Positions 37,405-47,573 of a stretch of DNA of 64,000 bases are shown in pieces. The stretch is taken from assembly GCF_002836775.1 (NCBI RefSeq), contig NZ_PJAQ01000043.1, positions 61,350 through 125,349 of the forward strand. Direction: 5' to 3'. The stretch comes from Colwellia sp. 12G3 (lineage in GTDB: Bacteria > Pseudomonadota > Gammaproteobacteria > Enterobacterales > Alteromonadaceae). A model generated the notes under the pieces. The model did not search any database, was not told the DNA's origin, and worked only from the letters and a program-made list of their open reading frames with translations. Each line of letters starts with the position of its first letter. Position 1 is the first letter of the stretch. The translations under genes were made by a program, and so were the position numbers.

Positions 37405-40400
37405 ATGAAAATAAAAAAATTACTCATAATTATATTAGTTTCCATGTCCATTTTTCCTATTTTATTCAGCTATTTCTTTTTTTATGGAGAAAGTAAAACT
37501 TTACTTCATGATAATAGTATTGCAAAACTTAATGATATCGCTACGTTGCAACATAAGCGTATACGACAGTTATTAAACAGTAAGAAAGAATCGGTCAAGC
37601 TAATTGCCGGTAGCAAGCAGTTAAGTCTTTTATTAGACAGCATTCGAATAATCGACTCTGAAGATACAAAAGATAAAATCGTAAAAATACTCAATGATGC
37701 TAAAAACTCTGCAAGTAACATAAAACGCTTATCTGTTATTTCTCTTGATCAGAACCTTATTGTCTCTACTGATAGAGAGATAAATTCACAACATCAGTAT
37801 ACTTTTCATTACTCAAATCAAAACAGAGAAAATTTGTTAAATATTCAAATTTTTAAAGGGGATAATAATAGGCTGATTGTCGGTTTTACAGAAAGATTGT
37901 ATATAAAAGATAAACATATTGGTTATATATCTGTTGATTTTTCGAGCCAAGAATTGATTAACATTATTTCAGACTACACAGGATTAGGTCGCACAGGCGA
38001 AGTGGTACTTGCTGGGAAAGATGCACAAGGCAATACCATGTTTTTAACGCCAACGCGGCATAATGAAAATTCTGCATTTAATATTATTATCCCAAAAGAT
38101 AAGTTAGATATCCTCATCACCTTTGCCATGAAAGGCGAATCAAGCATATTAAAAGGATATGTTGATTATCGCTCTGTATCTGTACTTGCTATATCTCGTC
38201 ATTTACCTGAAGTAAGTTGGGGCATGATAGTTAAGATTGATAGTAAGGAAGCTTTAGAACAATTAGATTATTTCCAATATTTTATTATTCAGATTGGTTT
38301 ACTTGTCATTATTCTAGCCATCGTAATTTCAATTTTTTTAAGTAAAAAAATATCTGAACCAATACTCGCCTTGGAACAAGTCGTTAGGGGTATAAACAAA
38401 GGAGATATAAAATTAAGGGCACAAAAATCAAAGTTAGCTGAAATAAATGAACTGGGTATTTCATTTAATCAAATGTTCTCCTCCCAATTAATGGCAGAGG
38501 TAGCGTTACATGATGCAATAAAGCAATTAACAAATATGAATGGACAGCTTCATTTCGAAGCTGAGCGGTTTACACGATGGAAAGAATCTAACTTTATCGG
38601 CATTATTCATTCGGACGCTGAGGGGAAAATACTCGATGCCAATAGTGCTTTGTTAAATATGTTAGGTTATAGCGAAAATGAACTGAAAAATGGTGATATT
38701 GATTGGCAACATTTAACTCCGAAAGAGTTTTTGCATTTAGATATGACCGCTATTGCTGAGGCCGAAGAAAAAGGTTATTGGACTCCTTTTGAAAAAGAGT
38801 ATTTCCATAAAGATGGCCGAAGAGTTCCAATACTGATTGGGGGATCATTATTTAAACACGACTCCAAAGAGTTTATTGTTTTTATCATAGATTTAACGGA
38901 TAGAAACAAGCAATTAAATGCCTTAGAAAAATATAAGCGAATTATCGAAGATTCAAACGATTTGATAGCATTTGTTGATACAAACTATCAGTTCCAAATG
39001 GTTAACCCTACCTATTGCAGATACCATGGATTACCAAAAAATAAAATAGAAAATCATCATCTTAGCGATATTTTAAGTGAAGCGCTTTTCGTCGATAAAG
39101 TAAAACCATTAACTGATCGGGCTTTATTTGGTGAAATTACTAAAGATACTACAACTGTTAAATTTAAAGCCCTCGGGAAAAGATTACTGAACATGACATA
39201 TACCCCTTATAAAAATGATGAGGGTAACATTGTCGGTTTTATATTTAGAGGGGAAGATATTACTGAATTAGAAGAACATCGACAATTACTTGAATCAACG
39301 AAAGTAGAGCAGCTACAAATTATTAATAGCATGCTTGAAGGTGTACTAACTACCGATAACTCTGGCGCTATCTTAACATTTAACCCACAAGCAGAGAATA
39401 TATTTGGTTATAAAGCTGAAGAAATTATCGGAAAAAATGTCTCTCTACTTATCCCTCACAATCATGCGGTAGAACACGATAGTTATTTGGTCGGTTTTTT
39501 AAAAGGCAATGAATCAGCAATGGTTGGCAATCGACAAGGACGTAATGTTCTTGCATTACATAAACTTCAACATGAATTTCCTATAAGAGTTGCAATTGCG
39601 GAATTACCTTCTAATGCACTAAGCAAAGCAAGATTCATCGCAAACTTTCAAGATTTAACCGAGATACAACGCCAAAATGAGATTATAAATCGTAGTCTAA
39701 GAATGGAGTCATTAGGTAACGTTATTGGTGGTATCTCTCATGATTTCAATAATATACTAGGTATAATCACTGGCTATTGTAGCTTGCTTTTAGATGCACC
39801 AACCACAGAAACGGATAACCGTTATTTATCGGTAATATCAGCTGCGAGTGAAAGAGGGGCTAAATTAACGGAAAAATTATTAACGTTTACCAATCAGCAA
39901 TCCTCAGATATTAGCTTGTTATCTCTCAATGAAGTTATTTTAATGAATAAGGATATGATAGAAACGCTAGTCACTAGTAAAATATCGTTAGAATTTGTGT
40001 TAGAGCCTAAGCTACTAATGACTTGTGTGGAGAAAAGCTTATTGGAAGATCTACTACTAAATATGTCAATTAACGCCATGCATGCAATGCCTAATGGTGG
40101 CAAATTGAAGTTTAAAACAGAAAATACAGTGCTAGGTAAAGATGATAAGTTTGATATGCATTTTCAAGCGGGTCAGTATGTAAAACTCACTATTGAAGAT
40201 AATGGTTGTGGCATGAGTAAAGAAGTGTGCTCTCACATATTTGAACCCTTTTATACCACTAAAGGAAAGGTTGGGCATGGGCTTGGTTTGTCCCAGTGTT
40301 ATGGCTTTGTGAAATCAAGTAGCGGGGTAATTAATGTCGATTCTGTAGTCAATAAAGGTTCGATCTTTTCAATCTACCTTCCTGTCTCAGTAGAAAAAAG

Positions 40401-40809
40401 ATCCACTGCACGATTTCCTACCAGTACTGGAAATGGAAAGGATCAATTTGATGCAAAAAATTATACCGTATTAATTGTTGATGATGAAAATGAAATCCGT
40501 TCATTAAATAGTGAAGTACTTAACAATGCTGGCTTTACTGTTTTTAGTTTTGACAACGCAGCAGATGCATTAGTGCTTTTGAGGGATAAACATATTGATA
40601 TGATCGTCACTGATGTTGTAATGCCTCAAATGGGAGGTGTTGAATTTATTGAAAAAGCAAAAGTTTTGGTGCCAGCAATAAAGTATCTTTTTGTTAGTGG
40701 TTATTTGGATGAAAAAGATAATACTCAAGTTAAAAAAATAAAGCCGTTGTTAAGTAAGCCGTATCGTGGGAGTGAACTAATTTCGGCAATAGAAGGGTTG
40801 ATTAAGTAG
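37405..40809 (+). CDS. Hybrid sensor histidine kinase with three PAS domains and receiver
   Basis: 1134 residues. TM1 (about 5-28) and TM2 (about 291-312) bracket a periplasmic sensor domain of the Cache type. A HAMP linker follows (about 315-365), then three PAS domains (about 390-505, 508-625, 632-750). The HisKA domain has H779 in GGISHDFNNIL, and the ATPase domain has N-box-like NMSINAMHAMPNGG, then DNGCGM and HGLGLSQCYG. A C-terminal receiver domain (about 1017-1134) has phospho-acceptor D1070 in VTDVVMPQMGG. There is no DNA-binding output gene adjacent, so the phosphorelay partner lies elsewhere. The signal is unknown. Confidence 0.93.
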   Translation: MKIKKLLIIILVSMSIFPILFSYFFFYGESKTLLHDNSIAKLNDIATLQHKRIRQLLNSKKESVKLIAGSKQLSLLLDSIRIIDSEDTKDKIVKILNDAKNSASNIKRLSVISLDQNLIVSTDREINSQHQYTFHYSNQNRENLLNIQIFKGDNNRLIVGFTERLYIKDKHIGYISVDFSSQELINIISDYTGLGRTGEVVLAGKDAQGNTMFLTPTRHNENSAFNIIIPKDKLDILITFAMKGESSILKGYVDYRSVSVLAISRHLPEVSWGMIVKIDSKEALEQLDYFQYFIIQIGLLVIILAIVISIFLSKKISEPILALEQVVRGINKGDIKLRAQKSKLAEINELGISFNQMFSSQLMAEVALHDAIKQLTNMNGQLHFEAERFTRWKESNFIGIIHSDAEGKILDANSALLNMLGYSENELKNGDIDWQHLTPKEFLHLDMTAIAEAEEKGYWTPFEKEYFHKDGRRVPILIGGSLFKHDSKEFIVFIIDLTDRNKQLNALEKYKRIIEDSNDLIAFVDTNYQFQMVNPTYCRYHGLPKNKIENHHLSDILSEALFVDKVKPLTDRALFGEITKDTTTVKFKALGKRLLNMTYTPYKNDEGNIVGFIFRGEDITELEEHRQLLESTKVEQLQIINSMLEGVLTTDNSGAILTFNPQAENIFGYKAEEIIGKNVSLLIPHNHAVEHDSYLVGFLKGNESAMVGNRQGRNVLALHKLQHEFPIRVAIAELPSNALSKARFIANFQDLTEIQRQNEIINRSLRMESLGNVIGGISHDFNNILGIITGYCSLLLDAPTTETDNRYLSVISAASERGAKLTEKLLTFTNQQSSDISLLSLNEVILMNKDMIETLVTSKISLEFVLEPKLLMTCVEKSLLEDLLLNMSINAMHAMPNGGKLKFKTENTVLGKDDKFDMHFQAGQYVKLTIEDNGCGMSKEVCSHIFEPFYTTKGKVGHGLGLSQCYGFVKSSSGVINVDSVVNKGSIFSIYLPVSVEKRSTARFPTSTGNGKDQFDAKNYTVLIVDDENEIRSLNSEVLNNAGFTVFSFDNAADALVLLRDKHIDMIVTDVVMPQMGGVEFIEKAKVLVPAIKYLFVSGYLDEKDNTQVKKIKPLLSKPYRGSELISAIEGLIK

Positions 40810-41230
40810 ACGATATTGTTTGAAAAGGTGAGTTAAATCACTAGCTGTGAGCCTTAACTCCTGATAAAAACGATGAAAAAGTAGGTCTATGTTAAGGACT
40901 TCTTGGTGCGCATTGTTGACATAACAATTTGAAAAGACCAATTTCTTCTTAGAGCCGGACAGTCAGAGCTGGGTTGCACATCAGCAGGAGATGCTAGTTT
41001 TGAATTCTGAATTACGTGAAAACGGTTGAGTAATAGACTATAGGTAGCCGACATTTAAGCCCTCAAAGATATAAAAGAGATGTCAATATGAGGCATCATG
41101 TATTTTTATTTTATGAAAAATTACGTTATATTTTACCTATACTCCACAGCTAATTCAATCTGGTCGGCTTCAACGTAGTTATTATTCTATTTATATGTAT
41201 ATGCTATCCAATGCAGGAGATAAATAAATT
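40810..41230. other. Intergenic region between the two hybrid kinases
   Basis: 421 bases, AT-rich, no gene-like frame. GCAGGAG lies about 10 bases before the next ATG as a ribosome-binding site. I saw no clear terminator for the upstream kinase. Confidence 0.5.
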
Positions 41231-43633
41231 ATGAAAAAAAAGTCGTCCATGCCGAGTCAGCTTGCATATCGTATAGAGTATTTAACACGGTTGTATGAAG
41301 TTTTAATCATGGTCGGTTTAGCCGTTACGCCGTTACTTGTAATTGGTTATTTGGTAACTTTTTCATCTACCCCAGCGTTACGATTTGTGAATCATGGTTT
41401 TCATGAAATCATTATTACCATCGCTGCCCTCGTGGGCGGTTTTGTCACCTATGTTTCATGGCGAAGTTATCAGGCTTCAGGTGAAATTTTCTTGCGTTGG
41501 CTAACTGTTGGTTTTCTAGCTTTTACCATTATCTATACACCACATGGTCTGTTTACCCGAATGGCCGATCATAATATGTGGCTGTTTTTACTTTATGGTC
41601 CCGTATCGCGAATAGTGCTGCTCGGATGTTTTATGTATGGCTTGTTGCAATATGGCAAACCTGCCGAGAACGTGACGGAAGTAACAAAAAGTAGCTTCTG
41701 GTGGCGTGTGCTTATTTTGTGTGTGATGGTTGATATCGGTGTTGCCGTACTAGCATATTCCCCCATTGCGAGTAGTTTCTGGGTTCGCACACCGATGGAA
41801 ATTGGAGCGATTGTGCTGGCATTAAGCGGCATCAGCATTATGTTAATACGTCATATTAACTCGCCGCTTATGAAATTCTTTATGATTGCACTGGTGATTT
41901 TTGCACAGGTACCGATTGCTTTTATACTAGCTAAACCCTGGGAGCATTTGTGGTGGCTGGCGCATATAATTTTCGCAGGAGGATTTTTTATCATCAGTTG
42001 GGGCGTGTCGCGTGCATTGCTGACTACTCATTCGTTTTCGCTTGCCTACAGTCAAGAACAATTGATGATCGACATATCAGTACATAAGGCGGCCAAGGAG
42101 GCTCTACAATATGAGAAGAACCGTATAAGAGCAATTCTTGACATGGTTGGAGAGCCAATATTCGTCAAGGATAACGAGCATCATGTCACCGATGCCAACC
42201 GTGCTTTCTATGACCTTTATGATATGGATGAAAACAGCGTAATAGGCAATACCCTTATGGAAACCGTTCCGGAACATGAGCGGGAGCATTTTCTCAAAAC
42301 CGACCGAATGGTTCTCGATACAGGGGAACCCGATATACGAGAAGAAGAACTTACTCTGAAAGGCCACACACGGACTATCATCACTAGTAAGGTACGTTTC
42401 ATCGATGAATCCGGGAGAAGAGGTTTGGTGTGCTCAATCAATGACATCACCGAACGCAAACAGGCAGAAGCAGAAAAAGTGCTTCTCGAACAGCAACTTC
42501 AACATTCTCAAAAATTGGAAAGCCTAGGAGTGTTGGCTGGAGGAATAGCCCACGACTTCAATAACATCCTTGGGATCATTATTGGCAATTGCGAATTGAC
42601 AAAGATGAACTTAGAAACTGCCGCTCGGAATATCCCAAAAATAGAAGCTGCTGCTGAACGAGGAGCAGGACTCTGTAACCAGATGATGGTATACGCAGGT
42701 AATGCTCCACTCACCATAACCAATGTCGATATGGTGGTGCAGGTAGACGAAGCTATCAGCATGCTAAAAGAAGCCCTTTCCCAAAATGCAGTTATCAAAA
42801 CAGAAGTTTCAGGTGAAATTTCTCTGATAAAAGGGGATGTCAATCAACTATATCAGGTGATCATGAACCTGATAATAAACGCATCAGAAGCTATCGGCCC
42901 AGAGCAAGGTGAAGTCGATGTATTGCTCACTATGTATAAAGTTATAGCGGGTAAAACCTTTAAAGATAACAGCGACCAGGTAATTCCCGCAGGTGAATAT
43001 GTCTGTCTGGAAGTAACAGATAATGGTGCTGGTATGGATGAAGAAACAAAAGAGAAGATATTTGAACCCTTTTACACAACTAAATTTACAGGACGTGGAC
43101 TTGGAATGTCAGCAGTTCTTGGTATCATAAAATCACATGCTGGAGCTTTACAACTGTTCAGTCAGTTGGGACAAGGCACAACCTTCAAAGTATATCTGCC
43201 TGCCCTATTAAATGAACACAATATGAGCGACAAAGAAAACTCGTCCACACATTCAGTATCATGGAAGGGAAACGGCACATTACTTTTGGTAGAGGATGAG
43301 GATAATGTACGCTCTCTTGCAAAAGAATTTCTTGAAATACTAGGTTACACTATTCTGGAAGCAGTGAACGGCGAGGAAGCATTGGAAATTTATAAAAATA
43401 ACTCAGCAGAAATAAACCTTGTTTTTACTGACTTGGGGATGCCAGTGATGGATGGTTATGAGTTGTTCGAAAAACTAAAAAAGATTAAGTCAGAACTCCC
43501 TATCGTTGTCTCCAGTGGTTTTGGTGATACTGAAATCAATACAAAGTTAGGGCGTGACAATGTAGCAGGTGTTGTTAGTAAGCCTTACAGCTTAGATAAG
43601 TTGCGTGAGGTGATGAAAGGGGCTCTGCTTTGA
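41231..43633 (+). CDS. Hybrid sensor histidine kinase with multi-TM sensor, PAS and receiver
   Basis: 800 residues. About seven to eight transmembrane helices (about 24-275) form an N-terminal membrane sensor; the exact MASE-type class is not certain. A PAS domain follows (about 295-415), then HisKA with H441 in GGIAHDFNNIL, an ATPase domain with NLIINASEAIG, DNGAGM and GRGLGMSAVLG, and a receiver domain (about 684-800) with D734 in FTDLGMPVMDG. Codon choice is visibly less AT-biased than in the neighbouring kinase (more ATC, CGG, CTG), which hints at separate acquisition. The two kinases share the HDFNN type of H-box, but their sensors are unrelated. Confidence 0.93.
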   Translation: MKKKSSMPSQLAYRIEYLTRLYEVLIMVGLAVTPLLVIGYLVTFSSTPALRFVNHGFHEIIITIAALVGGFVTYVSWRSYQASGEIFLRWLTVGFLAFTIIYTPHGLFTRMADHNMWLFLLYGPVSRIVLLGCFMYGLLQYGKPAENVTEVTKSSFWWRVLILCVMVDIGVAVLAYSPIASSFWVRTPMEIGAIVLALSGISIMLIRHINSPLMKFFMIALVIFAQVPIAFILAKPWEHLWWLAHIIFAGGFFIISWGVSRALLTTHSFSLAYSQEQLMIDISVHKAAKEALQYEKNRIRAILDMVGEPIFVKDNEHHVTDANRAFYDLYDMDENSVIGNTLMETVPEHEREHFLKTDRMVLDTGEPDIREEELTLKGHTRTIITSKVRFIDESGRRGLVCSINDITERKQAEAEKVLLEQQLQHSQKLESLGVLAGGIAHDFNNILGIIIGNCELTKMNLETAARNIPKIEAAAERGAGLCNQMMVYAGNAPLTITNVDMVVQVDEAISMLKEALSQNAVIKTEVSGEISLIKGDVNQLYQVIMNLIINASEAIGPEQGEVDVLLTMYKVIAGKTFKDNSDQVIPAGEYVCLEVTDNGAGMDEETKEKIFEPFYTTKFTGRGLGMSAVLGIIKSHAGALQLFSQLGQGTTFKVYLPALLNEHNMSDKENSSTHSVSWKGNGTLLLVEDEDNVRSLAKEFLEILGYTILEAVNGEEALEIYKNNSAEINLVFTDLGMPVMDGYELFEKLKKIKSELPIVVSSGFGDTEINTKLGRDNVAGVVSKPYSLDKLREVMKGALL

Positions 43634-44036
43634 TAAATATTTACCGTTATATTTATTTTTCAAACGTACCGATATTGAACTTAAATTTTTAATATAATAT
43701 ATAAATGTCCGCTAATGGCTAACTGAAGAAGGCTCAGTTACTCACTAGCTCTATGTTAACAAAGATACGAAACCGGACGTTAGCCCTGACTTATCTTGCG
43801 ATGAGTAATCTGACACAAAACAGTCCTGCGTTAGATAATAAAACTGTGATAAATATCAACAGAAATATGTAAAGTCAATAATTCTAATTTGATTAAAAAT
43901 ACAGAAAGCGGACATTAGATTAACATGACTTTAGGTATTAAAAATCATTATGATTCTATGGCGCAATGGGGCACATAGCTGCATAGGTTATCTTTACTGA
44001 TATCTCTAACAATGTGGCCAACTTTACTCTTCCGCT
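43634..44036. other. Intergenic region at the left island border
   Basis: About 400 bases with no gene. It contains the 52-bp repeat (separate entry); CGGACATTAG near 43910 is an inverted partner of CTAATGTCCG-like sequence near 43705. Otherwise AT-rich. Confidence 0.45.
43717..43768. repeat. 52-bp dispersed direct repeat, left copy
   Basis: This sequence, beginning GGCTAACTGAAGAAGGCTCA and ending GTTAACAAAGATAC, recurs at 60550-60601 in the same orientation with a single difference (CAGTTA here, CAATTA there). TAACTGA and TCAGTTA form a 7-base hairpin inside it. The flanks are unrelated on both sides. The two copies bracket the glucan locus and the broken recombinase, like the ends of an island or two insertions of a short element. 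Confidence 0.75.
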
Positions 44037-44227
44037 TCAGTTGTTCCAATCAATGCCATTTCCATCAAACTTATCAATAAAGTTAACTTCCCAACCAGCT
44101 AGTGAAGGTGTGGATATTAGTAAGCTGGATATACAAAGTAATAAACCACTTTTTTCTTAAGATTTTGTTTCACCTTAGCAATAAGTTGTTTGTCATTTTT
44201 ATTGGCTAACTTATTTATTTTATTCAT
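44037..44227 (-). pseudogene. GH16 glucanase remnant (N-terminus only)
   Basis: From ATG 44227 the frame encodes a basic start (NKINKLANKNDKQLIAKV). After a run of six A that would need seven, the next frame continues as a signal peptide (GLLLCISSLLISTPSLAG) and WEVNFIDKFDGNGIDWNN, the opening motif of family 16 glycoside hydrolases (DEFdG-type). A TGA follows at 44039-44037 and the catalytic part is gone. So a one-base deletion plus truncation killed this gene. It sits between the 52-bp repeat and the glucan locus, which contains an intact GH16. Confidence 0.65.
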
Positions 44228-44330
44228 GTTAAATCTCGTACCGTTTAAAGTGTTTAAAAGAGTGATAACTCATTATTAATCAGAGTTATCCACTAATAGG
44301 TGTCACTAATGGACATAGCTAATCAAGTGT

Positions 44331-47300
44331 TTATAACGAGCGTAAAAAGCTAAGTAACGCTGCTTTATCTGAATCAGAAAGGGCTTTATATAAGGTGGTA
44401 GAATTTTCTGATTCACCACCATGCCATAAAATAGCTTCTTCTATGCTTCTAGCACGACCGTCATGTAAGTATGCATGATGCGGAGTACAAATTTCGTCAC
44501 CCTCAGCACCTGTTGGGTTAGTTACACCACTGGTTACGCAAGCAGATAAACCAAGTCCCCATAAAGGAGTCGTTCGCCATTCACTACCATTGGCTAACCC
44601 TTCACCTAAATTATCAGCAAGCCCTGGTCCCATGTCATGTAGTAACATATCAGTATATGGATGTATGGTTTGATTACGTACTTCTGCCAATGGATGAAAT
44701 TCACTAGTTTGAAAGGTTTTAGTATGACAATCAACACAGCCAATTTCTTCAAACTTAGCCGAGCCTGCTAGTACTTGAGTATCTTCAACACCAGACTTCC
44801 ATACACGTTGTGGTCGTACACCTAATGTAGAAATGTATTTTACTAAGTCATTAAGATTTTTTTCCGGCATTATTGGACTAGCACCGCCACAATTAGCTTG
44901 CTCAGAGCCACAATCTAGATCAGGCAATACTGAGGTACGTACACCAATATCGGTATTTAACGCGCCAGCGACTTGATGACGAACACTTGACGTACCCGCT
45001 TTCCAACCAAAACGACCTAAGCGTGTTAATTCGCTATTTTCTGGGTCGATAGTTTTGTTGGCAACACCTGAAATACCATTACCATCAGTATCTGTAGGAT
45101 CTGCTAAGGCAATAATGTCAACTTCAGAAATGGCTTCAAGTAAACCTAAACCAACCAATCTTGGCGCAATTCGCGCAGAGAATGTTGCTGGCGTAGCGCC
45201 ACTAAATTGATAGTTAGGTCGACGTAAACCATTGCTTAATTCAATCCAGGAAGCAATCGAAACATTTCCTTCGCCACCACTGCCATTTGGTTGTAAAACA
45301 CGACCTATAGACGGATCAGGGTTGCCGTCTTCATCACCTACTTTAAATACCCAGCGATCGAGCAGTACACCATTTTCAGCAACGGGAGCACTACCATTTC
45401 GTGCATGACAATCAACACAACTTTCGTTGACATAACGCGGACCCGACAAACCGACATTGTCTGCAAAAACACCATTATCTGCATCTTCATCATGTGTACC
45501 ATCAACAAAAGACGAGTGGTGCACACGACGACCTAAAAGGAAAGTCTGACCGTTGTCGTAACTAAGGTTAGTGGCCATTTGCATGAAATGGTTATCAGGC
45601 TCATCGGTATATTGATAATGCATACTGGTGTTACCACCTAGCCAATATTCTTCAGGTATTTTTGCACTATCTTCTGGAAACGGCCCTGAGATTTCTGTAT
45701 ACCATGGCACTATACCTTCGCCCACAATATAGAGAAAGGTTGTGCCGTAGTAGTTTGTTTGACCGCGCGGTATACCCGGAGCACTAAATTGACTGATCTC
45801 AAATTCCATTTCATCGCCAATGCGAATTTCGCGACCTAGGCGAGTATTTTGATTACCAATTTTTTGATAGTTGTAATAGGTGACACCGTCTATCACCTCA
45901 GTTCCTATGAAGTCCATAATGCCATTACTAGCATATTGAGCAACCGTGGTAAAACCTTGGTACCACCAACGATTTTCTGCTTCTAAATCACTTAAAGGGA
46001 ATATAGTACGTACATTCATTTCAATGGTATCGCCACCTTTAGCCACGTAATCAATAATTTCGATATTGCTAGAACGATCCTCGAAATAAAATTTGATGTA
46101 GTGATCGTAACTTTGAAATTGGTCCTCTTTTGCATGACGTGTACGTGGGCGATCTGAAAAACGAGTAATTAACGCGTCTTCAGTTTCAACTTGTGTATCG
46201 GGTTCTAATATGGTTGATGAATTATATAACGCCGCTATATCACCTAAAACGCCATAAGGAACTAACCACCAAACATCACCAAGGCCTTCACCATTGGTAT
46301 CTCCAACGGCACTATCTTGGGCATAGAAATACAAAGGGCGACCGTTATGGGCAGCTTGTAAGGTTCCATCGTTTCTCGTTATGGTGCTTAAGCCATTAAC
46401 GCCTGAGGCTTCAACATCACCTACCAGTACTGGCGGCCATGATGTTGCGCAATCGCCGTTACAAACACTCGTTTCTGGCGTCGATAAATCGTTATCAAAT
46501 ACATACAAGGTAAAATCCGGTTTAGCAGAATCTACGCCGCCAGTTAAACGCTCATTTGAATAAGAAACTTCATGATTGACCGAAACTATTTCACAGCCAA
46601 TAGCATTGACTAAAGTACCTTTAGGGGTGCCTGGGCAGCTATCTAACTCGTTGGCAACACCATCATTATCATCATCAATAAGACTAACAATTTGCAGCCA
46701 GTTGATATTAAAGGAGCCTGAGTCTACATCAAGACGTAGCGTATGAGGCTCGCTACCATCGGCGATGGTAAAAGAATTAACGTTTTGGGTAATATATGTT
46801 TGCCAACCGCCGGTACCACTAACGCTATCACTGCCAATGTTATTACCATTAATTGATAGCGTATATTGACCACCACCAGACTCTGAAGCTATTCGGGTAT
46901 TAATTGTGTAAGTCCCTGGATCTAGGGTAACAGCATACTCTAACCATTCACCTGTCTCTGTGTAACCAACATTAAAACCACCACCGGTATCGGTAGTCAC
47001 TTCTATATCAACGCCATCATTTCGATCACCCGCACCACCTTCATTGGCAGGAGTAGTGTCGTGATAGTTGATGTAGTCTTCTGCCTGAATGGTGATATCA
47101 ACTGTTTGTGACATTATTTCACAACCTGTTTCATCGACTAATTTACCTGCCGCTGTTTCTGGGCAGCTATCACTAACGTCAACAACGCCATCGTTATCTG
47201 CATCTGCTATTACGATGACAAGACAGCCCGTGCTATCAACGACACTACCTACTGCCGTATTGGGACAAACATCGACATTATCAAAAATTCCATCTGTATC

Positions 47301-47525
47301 AGTATCTAATTCGCTGTCTGAGCAGCCTACTGAATTGACGACATTATTTGTAGGGGTGTTTGGGCAAATATCAATGCTATTAACGATACTGTCATTATCA
47401 AGATCGTTATTGATGGCTTCTTCTTCTCCTCCTGTTTCTCCACCACAAGCTGATATCAAGGCAATTAATAATGACATGCATAGCCATTTTTTAAGGATAC
47501 TGAATATTTGTTGTTTGAGTTTCAC
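44331..47525 (-). CDS. Multi-domain lipoprotein: TSP3 repeats, CBM6, COG4315-like, di-heme DUF1111-like
   Basis: 1064 residues from GTG 47525. A lipoprotein signal peptide ends at lipobox ISAC (Cys27). Next come calcium-binding thrombospondin type 3 repeats (about 40-135 and 288-320; DxDxDG and CP patterns), between them a CBM6-like carbohydrate-binding domain (about 143-283, starting IQAEDYINYHDTTP). A COG4315-like domain follows (about 325-430, CNGDCATSWPP, and NGRPLYFYAQD). The C-terminal half resembles DUF1111 di-heme oxidoreductases with two CVDCH heme motifs (C703-H707, C930-H934) and LHDGRARSIEEAILWHGGE near the end. It should be an outer-membrane or surface glycan-binding heme enzyme. 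The substrate is unknown. Confidence 0.85.
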   Translation of the reverse strand: MKLKQQIFSILKKWLCMSLLIALISACGGETGGEEEAINNDLDNDSIVNSIDICPNTPTNNVVNSVGCSDSELDTDTDGIFDNVDVCPNTAVGSVVDSTGCLVIVIADADNDGVVDVSDSCPETAAGKLVDETGCEIMSQTVDITIQAEDYINYHDTTPANEGGAGDRNDGVDIEVTTDTGGGFNVGYTETGEWLEYAVTLDPGTYTINTRIASESGGGQYTLSINGNNIGSDSVSGTGGWQTYITQNVNSFTIADGSEPHTLRLDVDSGSFNINWLQIVSLIDDDNDGVANELDSCPGTPKGTLVNAIGCEIVSVNHEVSYSNERLTGGVDSAKPDFTLYVFDNDLSTPETSVCNGDCATSWPPVLVGDVEASGVNGLSTITRNDGTLQAAHNGRPLYFYAQDSAVGDTNGEGLGDVWWLVPYGVLGDIAALYNSSTILEPDTQVETEDALITRFSDRPRTRHAKEDQFQSYDHYIKFYFEDRSSNIEIIDYVAKGGDTIEMNVRTIFPLSDLEAENRWWYQGFTTVAQYASNGIMDFIGTEVIDGVTYYNYQKIGNQNTRLGREIRIGDEMEFEISQFSAPGIPRGQTNYYGTTFLYIVGEGIVPWYTEISGPFPEDSAKIPEEYWLGGNTSMHYQYTDEPDNHFMQMATNLSYDNGQTFLLGRRVHHSSFVDGTHDEDADNGVFADNVGLSGPRYVNESCVDCHARNGSAPVAENGVLLDRWVFKVGDEDGNPDPSIGRVLQPNGSGGEGNVSIASWIELSNGLRRPNYQFSGATPATFSARIAPRLVGLGLLEAISEVDIIALADPTDTDGNGISGVANKTIDPENSELTRLGRFGWKAGTSSVRHQVAGALNTDIGVRTSVLPDLDCGSEQANCGGASPIMPEKNLNDLVKYISTLGVRPQRVWKSGVEDTQVLAGSAKFEEIGCVDCHTKTFQTSEFHPLAEVRNQTIHPYTDMLLHDMGPGLADNLGEGLANGSEWRTTPLWGLGLSACVTSGVTNPTGAEGDEICTPHHAYLHDGRARSIEEAILWHGGESENSTTLYKALSDSDKAALLSFLRSL

Positions 47526-47536
47526 GCGTTTCTCTT

Positions 47537-47566
47537 TTTTTATTTTTATTTTTATTTTTATTTTTA
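47537..47566. repeat. Hexanucleotide tandem repeat (TTTTTA)x5 upstream of the heme lipoprotein gene
   Basis: Five perfect 6-base units lie 12 bases upstream of the GTG start (on the coding strand TAAAAA units, followed by AGAGAAA as ribosome-binding region). Such simple repeats change copy number by slipped-strand pairing. In this position a change would alter promoter spacing or the leader of a surface protein gene. Confidence 0.85.
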
Positions 47567-47573
47567 AATGTCT

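Noticed and set aside
43701-43775. 52-bp repeat as an integron attC site
   Set aside because: It has a short hairpin but no matching GTTRRRY/RYYYAAC core pair, and the recombinase lacks a visible integron-specific insert.
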